From positions 3,968,001-4,032,000 of the forward strand of contig NZ_CP022436.1 of assembly GCF_002224285.1 (NCBI RefSeq): a DNA stretch of 64,000 bases, read 5' to 3'. Below are positions 7,864 through 16,319 of this stretch, piece after piece (the first letter of the stretch is position 1; every line of letters starts with the position of its first letter). The notes beneath the pieces are model-generated. The model worked only from the letters and a program-made list of their open reading frames with translations. It was not told where the DNA came from and searched no databases. Made by a program: the position numbers and the translations under genes. The stretch is from Arthrobacter sp. YN. GTDB taxonomy: Bacteria > Actinomycetota > Actinomycetes > Actinomycetales > Micrococcaceae.

Positions 7864-9419
7864 GCATGTCCGAAGGGAAAATGTACTCCGGCAACGACCC
7901 GCGCCTTGGGCTGCTCCTGGACGGAATCGTCAGGTTGGCCGCCGGGGATCTCAACACCAGAATCGAAGTCTCAGAGGCACGGGACGAAATCGACGCCGTG
8001 ATCATGGGCACCAACCTCCTGGCGGAGGATCTCCAGATCATTTACGCAGAGTTGGAGCAACGGGTGCGGGCCCGTACCCAGCAGCTCAACGAAGCCCACC
8101 TGGCGATGCAGCACATGGCCATGACCGATCCCCTCACAGGCCTGAACAACCGCTCAGCATTTGCCACGGCACTCAGCGAAGCCCAGGCCAGTGGGGCGCA
8201 GAGCGGCCGAAAGGCAGCCATCCTCCTCCTGGACATGGACGGGTTCAAAGCGATCAACGACTCTCTGGGGCACACCATCGGGGACAAGGTCCTGGAAACG
8301 GTGGCCAATCGGATCACCGGCGCCGTGCGCGATCAGGACATGGTGGCCCGCATGGGCGGCGACGAATTCGCGGTGCTGATCCCCGACGTGACTCCCGCTA
8401 TCGCCGCTTCCATCGGCAACCGCATCCTTGCCGCAGTGGTGGGCGTCATGGAGATTGAGGGCCAGCACCTGCGTTGCGGTGCCAGCATGGGCCTCCGGAT
8501 GGCCGATCCCGGCCACCGCGCGGAGGAACTGATGATGGAAGCGGACATCGCCATGTACGAGTCCAAGGCTGACGGGCGCGGCAAGCTCAAGGTCTTCGAA
8601 CCCGCCATGCTGCACGCCCGGCAGATGAGGAACCAGCTGGTGGGCGAACTCAAGGAAGCGATCACCGGCTCGCAGCTGATGCTCTACTATCAGCCGATCA
8701 TCCGGTTGGATACCCGCGAAATCGAAGGCGTGGAGGCGTTGGTCCGCTGGAACCACCCCACCCGCGGACTCGTCATGCCGGACGAGTTCATCCCCATTGC
8801 CGAGGAAACGGGAATGATTTCCGATCTGGGCGGCTGGGTGCTCCGCACCGCCGTCGGGCAGTTGAAGCAATGGCGCACCGACCCCCTCACGTCGGGCCAC
8901 AACTTCAGCATGCGAATCAACGTTTCGGCGGCGGATCTACAGCGGCTGGAGTTTATTGAAGACGTCCGGGAGGCTTTGGCTTCGGCTGAGTTGGACCCGT
9001 CACTCCTGGTCCTGGAACTGACCGAGAGCGCAGTCATTCAAGGCAATGACTTGGACCGCTACACGCTCAACAGCCTGCGCCGACTGGGCGTGGGACTGGA
9101 AATCGACGACTTTGGCACCGGCTACTCATCCATCAGCTACCTGCGCCAGCTTCCGGTGGACACCGTCAAAGTGGACCGGACCCTGCTCTCAGCACTGGGC
9201 AGCGACCCCTTGCAACCCGCACTGCTGGCCGCCGTGCTGCAGTTGATCCGGGCTTGCGGGTTGGCTGCGGTGTGGGAAGGCGTCGAAAGTGCCGAGCAAG
9301 CCGAATATCTCCTCAGCATCGGGTGCACCAGCGGCCAAGGGTACTACTTCAGCAGGCCACTGCCTGAAGAGCAGCTGACCGAACAGCTGAAGCACCACAA
9401 GACGTGGCCCGTCAGTTGA
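7860..9419 (+). CDS. Bifunctional-type c-di-GMP enzyme, GGDEF-EAL
   Basis: Makes and/or degrades cyclic di-GMP in the cytosol. Residues 15-60 look like a soluble HAMP-type segment (RLAAGDLNTRI), followed by a coiled coil and then GGDEF. The catalytic motif GGDEF (166-170) is intact and preceded by an RDQD inhibitory site. The EAL domain begins at EALVRW (292) and keeps the acidic and lysine residues expected for activity: ELTES, DDFGTGYSS, VKVDRT and WEGVES. Both activities therefore look possible. There is no membrane segment, so the sensing partner is probably the TPR protein encoded immediately upstream, with which it shares a GTGA overlap. ATG at 7866 is an alternative start. Its 3' end overlaps the convergent acetyltransferase gene by 8 bp. 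Confidence 0.9.
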   Translation: MSMSEGKMYSGNDPRLGLLLDGIVRLAAGDLNTRIEVSEARDEIDAVIMGTNLLAEDLQIIYAELEQRVRARTQQLNEAHLAMQHMAMTDPLTGLNNRSAFATALSEAQASGAQSGRKAAILLLDMDGFKAINDSLGHTIGDKVLETVANRITGAVRDQDMVARMGGDEFAVLIPDVTPAIAASIGNRILAAVVGVMEIEGQHLRCGASMGLRMADPGHRAEELMMEADIAMYESKADGRGKLKVFEPAMLHARQMRNQLVGELKEAITGSQLMLYYQPIIRLDTREIEGVEALVRWNHPTRGLVMPDEFIPIAEETGMISDLGGWVLRTAVGQLKQWRTDPLTSGHNFSMRINVSAADLQRLEFIEDVREALASAELDPSLLVLELTESAVIQGNDLDRYTLNSLRRLGVGLEIDDFGTGYSSISYLRQLPVDTVKVDRTLLSALGSDPLQPALLAAVLQLIRACGLAAVWEGVESAEQAEYLLSIGCTSGQGYYFSRPLPEEQLTEQLKHHKTWPVS

Positions 9420-9990
9420 TGGTCCGCGTCCACGGATGGTGCCGGGTTCGCCACTCGGAGTCGAGAATCGCGTAGATAGTCTCCGTGGCCCATTGGCCCT
9501 TGTAGTGCCAATTGTCCACCAGCGTCGCTTCCAGGCGCATGCCCAGGCGCTTGGCGATGCCGGCCGAGCCTTCGTTGAGGGCATCCAACTTGGCATCAAC
9601 GCGGTGGAATGAGAGCGTCTCGAACGCAAGCCTCAGCACGGCTTCCGCGGCTTCGGTGGCAATGCCGTGACCCTGGGCATCAGGATGGAGAATCCAGCCC
9701 ACCTCTGCCTGCCCTGTCCCCTCAAGCCATTTCAGCACCACCTCGCCCATGAGTCCCGGGTGGTCCTTCCTCTCGATGGCCAGGCAAATCCAGTCACCCT
9801 CCTGGTTGAACTCGAAGTTGGCGTACCGGCCCAGGACTTCCATGGACTTGGTCCTGGTCAGCTCGTTGCGCAGAAGGAACCGGGCAGTTTCGGGAAGCGA
9901 CTGGTATCCGTGGAAGCGATCGAGGTCCTCCGCTTCGAAGCGGCGCAGAATGAGTCGGTCTGTGGTGATGGGGAGCTCAATTTCGGGCAT
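9412..9990 (-). CDS. GNAT acetyltransferase, RimJ/RimL type
   Basis: Transfers an acetyl group from acetyl-CoA to an amine; members of this branch act on ribosomal protein N-termini, polyamines or antibiotics, and the target here is unknown. Family signs are the start TDRLILRRF, the CoA-binding segment ILHPDAQGHGIATEAA, and ALNEGSAGIAKRLGMRLE near the end. Length is 192 residues. The start at 9990 is preceded by TAGCCT with 7 nt between, which fits a leaderless transcript; the much longer open frame upstream is antisense to paaI. Converges on the GGDEF-EAL gene with an 8-bp overlap of the ends. Confidence 0.8.
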   Translation of the reverse strand: MPEIELPITTDRLILRRFEAEDLDRFHGYQSLPETARFLLRNELTRTKSMEVLGRYANFEFNQEGDWICLAIERKDHPGLMGEVVLKWLEGTGQAEVGWILHPDAQGHGIATEAAEAVLRLAFETLSFHRVDAKLDALNEGSAGIAKRLGMRLEATLVDNWHYKGQWATETIYAILDSEWRTRHHPWTRTIN

Positions 9991-10031
9991 GTCTCCGAGG
10001 CTACTAGGTGCGGGCGAATACTGGTCCAGTC

Positions 10032-10076
10032 TTGACACGTGGCGCGATCTGGGATTACCTAATGAACATTCGGTAA
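10032..10076 (+). promoter_or_regulatory. paaI-paaK promoter with TetR-type palindrome
   Basis: TTGACA (10032-10037), 17 bp and TTACCT (10055-10060) make a good promoter. The -10 lies inside a 22-bp near-perfect palindrome (10055-10076) with halves TTACC and GGTAA. Similar half-sites (TCGGTA) lie before paaZ and paaJ, which suggests one repressor, probably the TetR protein at 11952. Confidence 0.6.
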
Positions 10077-10098
10077 ATAAAGCTGGAGGCAATGACGC

Positions 10099-10563
10099 AT
10101 GGTTGAAACAACCCTCTCCGGTGCATCGCACCACATCCTGACGAACGACTACGCGTCCGAATGGATGGGCATCGAGGTCCTCAAGCTCGACGACGGGCAC
10201 GCCACCATCCGCATGCACCTCCGCCAGGAGATGCTCAACGGATTCGGAATGGCCCACGGCGGAATGATCTTCGCCTTCGGGGACACCGCGTTCGCACTGG
10301 CCTGCAACCCAGCCAACCCCACGCCCAAGCAAGCCGCCAACATCACGGTGGCGTCCGGCGTCGACATCAACTTCATCAAGCCCGCGTTCCAAGGCCAGGT
10401 GATCACCGCCGTCGCAAACCGCCGCGCGAGCACCGGCCGAAGCGGCCTGTACGACATCCAGATCTACGCGGCCGCGCCTGACGCCGATTCCGCCCCCGAC
10501 GCCGAGCACGGTGAACTCATTGCCGAGTTCCGTGGCCGCAGCCGCACCATCTCCAAGAAGTAG
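10099..10563 (+). CDS. paaI: Hydroxyphenylacetyl-CoA thioesterase PaaI
   Basis: A hotdog-fold thioesterase that hydrolyses dead-end ring-hydroxylated phenylacetyl-CoA and so frees CoA during phenylacetate breakdown. It is 154 residues long, normal for PaaI. The active-site region NGFGMAHGGMIFAFGDTAFA contains the HGG turn and the catalytic Asp. GGAGG stands 9 nt before the ATG. The ligase gene paaK starts 8 bp after the stop, and the TetR gene follows, giving a three-gene unit under the palindrome-bearing promoter at 10032-10076. Confidence 0.88.
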   Translation: MVETTLSGASHHILTNDYASEWMGIEVLKLDDGHATIRMHLRQEMLNGFGMAHGGMIFAFGDTAFALACNPANPTPKQAANITVASGVDINFIKPAFQGQVITAVANRRASTGRSGLYDIQIYAAAPDADSAPDAEHGELIAEFRGRSRTISKK

Positions 10564-10571
10564 GAACCCCA

Positions 10572-11921
10572 ATGACGCAGAACACCGTGGCCGCACCCGC
10601 AGCTTCCTCCTCGAAGGCAACTGACCCCGTGCTGGACCGTGAAGAAACCATCTCCCGCGACGAACTCGAGGCCCTGCAGCTCACCCGCCTGAAGCACACC
10701 GTGGCCTACGCCTACGATCGAGTGCCGCTGTACAAGCGCAAGTTCGACGAAGCCGGCGTGCACCCCTCGGACCTCCGCGAACTGAGCGACCTCGGCAAAT
10801 TCCCGTACACCACCAAGGAAGACCTCCGCCTGGAATACCCGTTCGGCATGTTCGCCGTGCCCCAGGACCAGGTGGCACGCATCCACGCGAGCTCCGGAAC
10901 CACCGGCCGCCCCACAGTAGTCGGCTACACCAAGCAGGACCTCGCCAACTGGGCGACACTGGTGGCCCGCTCCTTCCGCGCCTCCGGAGTCCGGCCCGGC
11001 ATGAAGGTCCACAACGCCTACGGATACGGCCTCTTTACCGGCGGCCTCGGCGCACACGCCGGCGCTGAAGCGCTCGGCTGCACCGTCATTCCGATCTCCG
11101 GCGGCCAGACTGAACGCCAGATCCAGCTGATCCAGGACTTCAAGCCGGACGCCATCCTTGCCACACCCACCTACCTGCTGACCATCGCCGACGCCATGGC
11201 ACACCAGGGCATCGACCCCACCTCCACGTCGCTCAAGTACGCCGTTCTGGGCGCCGAACCGTGGACCGAAGAAATGCGCCACGAGCTCGAAAACACCATG
11301 AACATCAAGGCCTCGGACATCTACGGCCTCTCCGAAGTCATGGGCCCCGGCGTCGCCGGCGAAGCCGTTGAAACCCAGGACGGCTGCCACATCTGGGAAG
11401 ACCACTTCCGCCCCGAAATCATCGATCCGTTCGACCACTCCACAGTCCTCGGTGACGGCGAACCCGGCGAACTCGTCTTCACATCCCTGACCAAGGAAGC
11501 GCTCCCGATTATCCGGTACCGCACCAAGGACCTCACCCGCCTGCTCCCCGGCACCGCCCGCCCGGCGCACCGCCGCATGGGCCGCATCACCGGCCGCAGC
11601 GACGACATGATCATCCTCCGCGGCGTGAACCTGTTCCCGTCGCAGATCGAGGAAATCGCGCTCCGCATCCCGGAACTCAGCCCGCACTTCCAGCTCGAAA
11701 TCACCCGCCCAGAGGGCAAGCGCATGGATTCACTGACCGTGAAGATCGAACGGCGCGAGAACGTCTCCACCGATGCAGGCACGACGGCGGCGCACACCTT
11801 GCGTGAGCAGATCAAGATTCACGTCGGGTCATCTTGCGTAGTAGACGTAGTAGAGCCTGGTTCCCTTGAGCGGTCCAACGGCAAGCTTCGACGGATCTAC
11901 GACATGCGCCCCAAGGGCTGA
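10572..11921 (+). CDS. paaK: Phenylacetate-CoA ligase PaaK
   Basis: Activates phenylacetate to phenylacetyl-CoA with ATP and CoA, the entry step of the aerobic phenylacetate pathway, in the cytosol. The adenylate-forming signature SSGTTGRPTVVGYT and the acceptor region YRTKDLTR are present, as is the C-terminal GRSDDMIILRGVNLFPSQIEE typical of PaaK rather than general acyl-CoA ligases. Its 449 residues match the family. Translation probably follows paaI (8 bp apart). Genes for the ring-opening epoxidase paaABCDE are not in this window. Confidence 0.93.
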   Translation: MTQNTVAAPAASSSKATDPVLDREETISRDELEALQLTRLKHTVAYAYDRVPLYKRKFDEAGVHPSDLRELSDLGKFPYTTKEDLRLEYPFGMFAVPQDQVARIHASSGTTGRPTVVGYTKQDLANWATLVARSFRASGVRPGMKVHNAYGYGLFTGGLGAHAGAEALGCTVIPISGGQTERQIQLIQDFKPDAILATPTYLLTIADAMAHQGIDPTSTSLKYAVLGAEPWTEEMRHELENTMNIKASDIYGLSEVMGPGVAGEAVETQDGCHIWEDHFRPEIIDPFDHSTVLGDGEPGELVFTSLTKEALPIIRYRTKDLTRLLPGTARPAHRRMGRITGRSDDMIILRGVNLFPSQIEEIALRIPELSPHFQLEITRPEGKRMDSLTVKIERRENVSTDAGTTAAHTLREQIKIHVGSSCVVDVVEPGSLERSNGKLRRIYDMRPKG

Positions 11922-11951
11922 CCTTGCTTGAGATCGTGAGAAAATGCCAGC

Positions 11952-12554
11952 ATGCCTACTGAGACCACCACCAAGCGCGGACGGCCCGGTTACGACCAGC
12001 AGTCGGTGCTCCGCATCGCCGTCGACGTCTTCAACCGCCACGGGTACGACGCTACGTCCATGGGCATCCTGGCCGAGAACCTCGGGATCTCGAAGTCAGC
12101 CATTTACCACCACGTGCCGTCCAAGGGCGATCTGCTGAAGCTCGCCCTGGACCACGCGTTGGGCGGCCTTGAGGCCATCCTCGAGGAGCCTGCCGCCACC
12201 TCCGGGCCGGCCGACGCCCGGCTTGAGTTCGTGCTGCGGCAGACCATCGCTGTGCTGGTGGACCGGCTGCCCTTCGTCACACTTCTCCTGCGCCTCCGAG
12301 GCAACACGGAGATTGAGCGGGACGCCCTGGAACGCCGCCGCGCGTTCGACCACAAGGTAGCCGAACTCATCTCTGCGGCCCGCGAGGACGGTTCCCTGCG
12401 GCAGGACATCGATCCCCGCACCGTGACGCGCCTGCTGTTCGGCACTATCAACTCGATCGTGGAATGGTACAAGCCGGGCGGCTCGCTGTCCCCTGAGAAG
12501 CTCGCGGACGACGTCATCACCATGGCCTTCGACGGCCTCCACACGGCCGCCTGA
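11952..12554 (+). CDS. TetR-family repressor, probably of the phenylacetate genes (PaaR-like)
   Basis: Two hundred residues. The N-terminal DNA-binding domain is clear: VLRIAVDVFNRHGYDATSMGILAENLGISKSAIYHHVPSKGDLL. The C-terminal helices would bind the inducer, expected to be phenylacetyl-CoA by analogy with PaaR of corynebacteria. It follows paaK by 30 bp and probably controls the palindromes before paaI, paaZ and paaJ. Its stop codon is followed directly by an array of 32-bp repeats. Confidence 0.82.
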   Translation: MPTETTTKRGRPGYDQQSVLRIAVDVFNRHGYDATSMGILAENLGISKSAIYHHVPSKGDLLKLALDHALGGLEAILEEPAATSGPADARLEFVLRQTIAVLVDRLPFVTLLLRLRGNTEIERDALERRRAFDHKVAELISAAREDGSLRQDIDPRTVTRLLFGTINSIVEWYKPGGSLSPEKLADDVITMAFDGLHTAA

Positions 12555-12827
12555 CCCTCTCGCACATCCCACGGGCTTCCGGCCGTCCCTGTCTCACATC
12601 CCACGCGCTTCCGGCCATCCCCCTCGCACATCCCACTGGCTTCCGGCCATCCCTCTCGCACATCCCACTGGCTTCCGGCCGTCCCTCTCTCACATCCCAC
12701 GCGCTTGAGTCGAACCCTCTCTCACCTCCCACGGGCCTCCGGCCATCCCTCTCGCACATCCCACGCGCTTCCGGCCGTCCCTCTCGCACATCCCACGGGC
12801 TTCCGGCCATCCCTCTCGCACATCCCA
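12555..12827. repeat. Tandem 32-bp repeat array after the TetR gene
   Basis: Eight full units of exactly 32 bp and one 17-bp partial unit start on the base after the TetR stop codon. Each unit has a conserved core CTCTCGCACATCCC followed by a GGGCTT-like part and then 8 variable bases (mostly CCGGCCAT or CCGGCCGT, once GAGTCGAA). A period of 32 changes reading frame at each unit, so the array is not coding. The same repeat, inverted, faces it at 12945-13062. Confidence 0.85.
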
Positions 12828-12879
12828 GTAGACAGGTAGCTTCGTCGTGCAGTCTCCTGTCCGCCCGCAACCGGAACGC

Positions 12880-12913
12880 CGAACGCCTTCCCCCTCATGT
12901 GGGAAGGCGTTCG
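12880..12913. terminator. Hairpin between the facing repeat arrays
   Basis: A perfect 13-bp stem (12880-12892 with 12901-12913) and an 8-nt loop lie midway between the convergent TetR and paaZ genes. It is GC-rich and a plausible terminator in either direction, although no long T run follows. Confidence 0.5.
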
Positions 12914-12944
12914 ATCGGTCGCCGGCGCATCGATTTCCATTTGA

Positions 12945-13062
12945 GCCCGCGGGATGTGAGAGAGGGACCCACTCAAGCCCGCGGGACGTGAGAGAGGGAC
13001 CCACTCAAGCCCGCGGGATGTGCGAGAGGGACCCACTCAAACCCGCGGGACGTGAGAGAGGG
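12945..13062. repeat. Inverted 32-bp repeat array after paaZ
   Basis: Three full 32-bp units and one 22-bp partial unit end on the base next to the paaZ stop codon (13063). Read on the paaZ strand each unit begins with the same core, CTCTC(G/T)CAC(A/G)TCCC, then GCGGGCTT, but the variable end is GAGTGGGT instead of CCGGCCAT. The array thus has the same orientation relative to paaZ as the other array has to the TetR gene. Confidence 0.85.
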
Positions 13063-15162
13063 TTACTTCTCCACGAGGGTGAGGACGTCGTAGGTGGCCA
13101 CGATTTCGTCGTTCTGGTTGGTCAGGACAGCGTCCCAAGCAACTTCGCCGTATTCGTCCGTCTCACGCGGAGTGATCTTCTTGGCTGTCAGCGTGACCCG
13201 GATCGAATCTCCCGCCGCCACCGGGGTGATGAAGCGCAGGTTCTCGAGCCCATAGTTGGCCAGGACGGGACCCGGAGCAGGCTCCACGAAGAGACCGGCA
13301 GCCCAGCTCAGGAGAAGGTAGCCGTGGGCCACGATGCCGGGGAAGAACGGGTTGGCTTCGGCTGCTTCCTGGTTGGTGTGGGCGTAGAACGTGTCGCCCG
13401 TGGAGTTGGCAAACGCAGTAATGTCCTCGAGCGTGACCTCCCGGAGTTCCGAGCGAACAGCGTCGCCGATCCGGAGGGTGGAGAGGTGCTTGCGGAACGG
13501 GTGCTCGCCCTCGGTTTCCACCGTGAAGTTGCGGTCGGCGCCCGTGTGCCACTGGCCCGTGACGGCGGTCAGCATGTTCGGGGAGCCCTGGATGGCGGTG
13601 CGCTGCATGTGGTGCAGGACGGAACGAATGCCACCGAGTTCCTCGCCACCACCGGCGCGGCCCGGACCGCCGTGAACCAGGTGCGGAACCGGGGATCCGT
13701 GACCGGTGGAGGAGCGGGCGTCTTCACGGTTGAGCATGTGGACGCGGCCGTGGTGGGCTGCGATGCCAAGCACCAACTCCTGCGCCACGGAAGGATCGTT
13801 GGTGCACACCGAAGCTACCAAGGAGCCGGAACCGCGGGCTGCGAGGCGGACGGCGTCGGCCAGATCCGAGTAACCGAGCACGGAGGAAACCGGACCGAAG
13901 GCCTCGAGCGAGTGTACTTCCTCGGCTTCGGCGTCCGCCCAGCTCAGGAGAACGGGCGACATGAAAGCGCCGTCCTCCACGACCCCCACTTCGCCGCCAA
14001 CTGAGGTGACCGACGGCGTATCGAGGGATCCGTACGCAAGCTCGCCACCGGCGTCGAGCATTGATTGCACAGCAGCGCGGACGTCGGCGAGCTGCTCCAG
14101 CGAAGCCAGGGCGCCCATGGTGACGCCCTCGGCGCGGGGGTCGCCAACAACGACGCGCTCATTAATGCGCGCACCAACGGCGGCAGCAACCTCAGCGGTG
14201 AGCTGCTGTGGGACGATGATGCGGCGGATGGCCGTACACTTCTGGCCGGCCTTAACGGTCATTTCGGTGACGACTGCCTTGACGAAGGCGTCGAACTCCG
14301 GGGTCCCGGGAACCGCATCCGGGCCGAGAATCGCGGCGTTGAGGGAGTCGGTCTCAGACGTGAAACGGACGCCACCTTGGACCACATTCTGGTGCCCCTT
14401 CAGCGAGTTGGCCGTTGAGGCCGATCCCGTGAAGGACACAAGGTCGCGGTAATCGAGTTCGTCCAGGATGGTGCGGGCGGAGCCGGAGATCAGCTGGAGG
14501 GAACCGGCCGGGAGAATGCCCGATTCGACCATTGCCTTGACCGCAGCGGCGGCGACGTAGCCCGTGGGCGTAGCCGGCTTCACGATGGTGGGAACACCGG
14601 CGAGGAAGGCGGGAGCGAACTTCTCCAGCATGCCCCACACGGGGAAGTTGAAGGCGTTGATCTGCACTGCGACGCCGGGGATGCGGGTGTAGATGTGCTC
14701 ACCGGCGAACGAGCCGTCCTTGGACAGGACCTCCATAGGGCCGTCCACCACAACCTGCGAGTTGGGCAGTTCGCGGCGGCCCTTGGAGCCGAACGTGAAG
14801 AGCACGCCGATACCGCCGTCGATGTCGATCATGTTGTCGATCTTGGTGGCGCCGCTCTGGGACGAGGACTCGTACAGCTCCTGGCGCCGGCCGTTGAGGT
14901 ACTGGGCAAGCTCCTTGAGCTTGAGCGCACGCTGGTGGAACGTCAGCTTCCCGAGTTCAGTTTGGCCTGTGGTGCGGGCGAAATCCACGACGGCGCCAAG
15001 GTCCAGTCCGTCGGTGCTCACGTTGGCCAGGACTTCTCCGGTGCTGGCATCGCGGACCGGGACTTTCGTGGCATCAGGCGCCGGTGTCCACCAGGCATCC
15101 TGAACGTAGCTGGGGACGGTTGCAACGGCTGTGGTTTCCGGGGCGACTGCGGTAGTGGTCAT
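13063..15162 (-). CDS. paaZ: Bifunctional oxepin-CoA hydrolase / aldehyde dehydrogenase PaaZ
   Basis: Opens the oxepin-CoA ring and oxidises the resulting aldehyde to 3-oxo-5,6-didehydrosuberyl-CoA in phenylacetate breakdown. The N-terminal 520 or so residues are an aldehyde dehydrogenase with the catalytic Cys in KAGQKCTAIRR and the cofactor loop FTGSAST. The C-terminal part is a MaoC-type hydratase with ANSTGDTFYAH and FFPGIVAHGYLL. At 699 residues it is full length. The ATG at 15162 (MTTTAV) has GGAAGGA before it; an upstream in-frame ATG at 15228 would add 22 unlikely residues. It is its own transcription unit, converging on the TetR gene, with a palindrome upstream. Confidence 0.92.
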   Translation of the reverse strand: MTTTAVAPETTAVATVPSYVQDAWWTPAPDATKVPVRDASTGEVLANVSTDGLDLGAVVDFARTTGQTELGKLTFHQRALKLKELAQYLNGRRQELYESSSQSGATKIDNMIDIDGGIGVLFTFGSKGRRELPNSQVVVDGPMEVLSKDGSFAGEHIYTRIPGVAVQINAFNFPVWGMLEKFAPAFLAGVPTIVKPATPTGYVAAAAVKAMVESGILPAGSLQLISGSARTILDELDYRDLVSFTGSASTANSLKGHQNVVQGGVRFTSETDSLNAAILGPDAVPGTPEFDAFVKAVVTEMTVKAGQKCTAIRRIIVPQQLTAEVAAAVGARINERVVVGDPRAEGVTMGALASLEQLADVRAAVQSMLDAGGELAYGSLDTPSVTSVGGEVGVVEDGAFMSPVLLSWADAEAEEVHSLEAFGPVSSVLGYSDLADAVRLAARGSGSLVASVCTNDPSVAQELVLGIAAHHGRVHMLNREDARSSTGHGSPVPHLVHGGPGRAGGGEELGGIRSVLHHMQRTAIQGSPNMLTAVTGQWHTGADRNFTVETEGEHPFRKHLSTLRIGDAVRSELREVTLEDITAFANSTGDTFYAHTNQEAAEANPFFPGIVAHGYLLLSWAAGLFVEPAPGPVLANYGLENLRFITPVAAGDSIRVTLTAKKITPRETDEYGEVAWDAVLTNQNDEIVATYDVLTLVEK

Positions 15163-15226
15163 CGTCGACGGGTCCTTCCAAGGCACGTGAAATCGGCACG
15201 GTCTGTGGTGCTGCCCGGGGGCAAAC

Positions 15227-15250
15227 ATTACTGACCGGCCGTTCGGTAAT
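15227..15250 (-). promoter_or_regulatory. Palindrome before paaZ, probable PaaR-type operator
   Basis: A 24-bp palindrome with halves ATTACTGACCGG and CCGTTCGGTAAT (two mismatched positions per half) lies 65 bp before the paaZ start, next to an AT-rich -10-like TATATT. The half-site TTCGGTAA is identical to that at 10069-10076 before paaI. It resembles the TetR-type PaaR operator described in corynebacteria. Confidence 0.6.
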
Positions 15251-15305
15251 ATATACAGGGTACATGAATGCCCGGAGGAGTACAGCAGTTATTTTGCGGG
15301 AGGCG

Positions 15306-16289
15306 TCAGCCCCGGCCACTCAGCTTCCTGGCCAACAACAGCGGCTTCTTGAGGAACTCCCCCACACTGGTCCGGGCAATGACCGTCTGGTTCAGGGCAT
15401 CCAGCCGCTCCAGAACATGGTCCAGCTTGGCGCCGGTTTCGTCGAGGCGTCGCTGCTGGGCACGGATGAGCTCCTCCTGCTCAGCCAGGACGCGCGTCAG
15501 GTACAACATCCCGCCAAGCCCTCCCTGGGCCACGCCATCGCGAAGATGCTCATCCCGGACCAAGGCATCGTAGCGGGCATGCTCGGCGGCCTTTGCGAAA
15601 ATACTGTTGCCCTCATGGCCCTCGGACTCCGGCCGTTGCGACCAGAACGCTAGCGGTTCGCCGTCGATGAATCCCACGCGCGAGTGGCTGAGGGTGCGCA
15701 AGTGGAACTCCCAGTCGCCCACTACGGGGAGGTCCTCGTTGTAGTAGCCCACGGCGTCGTGCAGGCTCCGGCGGTACAGGAAGGAAATGGGAACGGCCCG
15801 GTTGATCTTCAGCATGTCCGCAAGGGTGATCTGCTGCATATCCGCCCAGAAGAGCTCACGGCGGATCGGCTCAATCCGGTCCCCCACCAGTTCCTCGATG
15901 ACAATCTCCGTCCGGACCATGACGCCACTTTCGGCTCCATGCGCAGGATCCTCCAGGTAAGCCACAGTGCTCTCAAGGAAGTTCGGGGCCCAGAAATCGT
16001 CGTCGTCATGGATCACAATGAACTCACCGGATCCAGCCTTGATACCCGCGTTTGATGCCGCTTCCATTCCCACGGACTCGGAATGGTGGAGCGTGGTGAT
16101 CCGCTCCCGCTCGCCGTCGGCCCGCTGGGAGGTGAGGCGATCGACGTCGGCCGGGTTGCCGCCGTCGTTCACAATCACCAGCTCGAAATCCTGGAGCGTC
16201 TGGGCGAAGACATCGTCCAGGGCCCGGGCCAGGAAAATCGGACGGTTCTTGGTTCGGGTCACGATGGTGACGCGGGCACCGGCGTTCAT
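15306..16289 (-). CDS. Family 2 glycosyltransferase with C-terminal coiled coil
   Basis: A GT-A glycosyltransferase of 327 residues, probably for a cell-surface glycan; acceptor unknown. The nucleotide-sugar site is visible as VTIVTRTKNRP, ELVIVNDGG and the metal motif IHDDDDFW. A conserved GDWEFHLR stands in the acceptor region. The last 70 residues (LAEQEELIRAQQRRLDETGAKLDHVLERLDAL) form a predicted coiled coil that may hold it in a complex or at the membrane. It is separated by 30 bp from the phosphatase gene upstream on the same strand. Confidence 0.82.
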   Translation of the reverse strand: MNAGARVTIVTRTKNRPIFLARALDDVFAQTLQDFELVIVNDGGNPADVDRLTSQRADGERERITTLHHSESVGMEAASNAGIKAGSGEFIVIHDDDDFWAPNFLESTVAYLEDPAHGAESGVMVRTEIVIEELVGDRIEPIRRELFWADMQQITLADMLKINRAVPISFLYRRSLHDAVGYYNEDLPVVGDWEFHLRTLSHSRVGFIDGEPLAFWSQRPESEGHEGNSIFAKAAEHARYDALVRDEHLRDGVAQGGLGGMLYLTRVLAEQEELIRAQQRRLDETGAKLDHVLERLDALNQTVIARTSVGEFLKKPLLLARKLSGRG

Positions 16290-16319
16290 GGCGGGTCCAT
16301 TCCGTTTGGGGAAGTGTGA

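Noticed and set aside
12517..13036. Open frames through the repeat arrays with repeated WDVREG and SGMCERDGRK
   Set aside because: The 32-bp period shifts the frame at every unit, there is no ribosome site or family, and the frames exist only because the repeat has no stops.
12555..13062. CRISPR array
   Set aside because: Units are directly adjacent with no unique spacers; the 8-bp variable part is shared by most units, and no cas genes are near.
12847..14004. Long plus-strand frame overlapping paaZ
   Set aside because: Antisense to the well-supported paaZ gene; such frames are common at this GC content.
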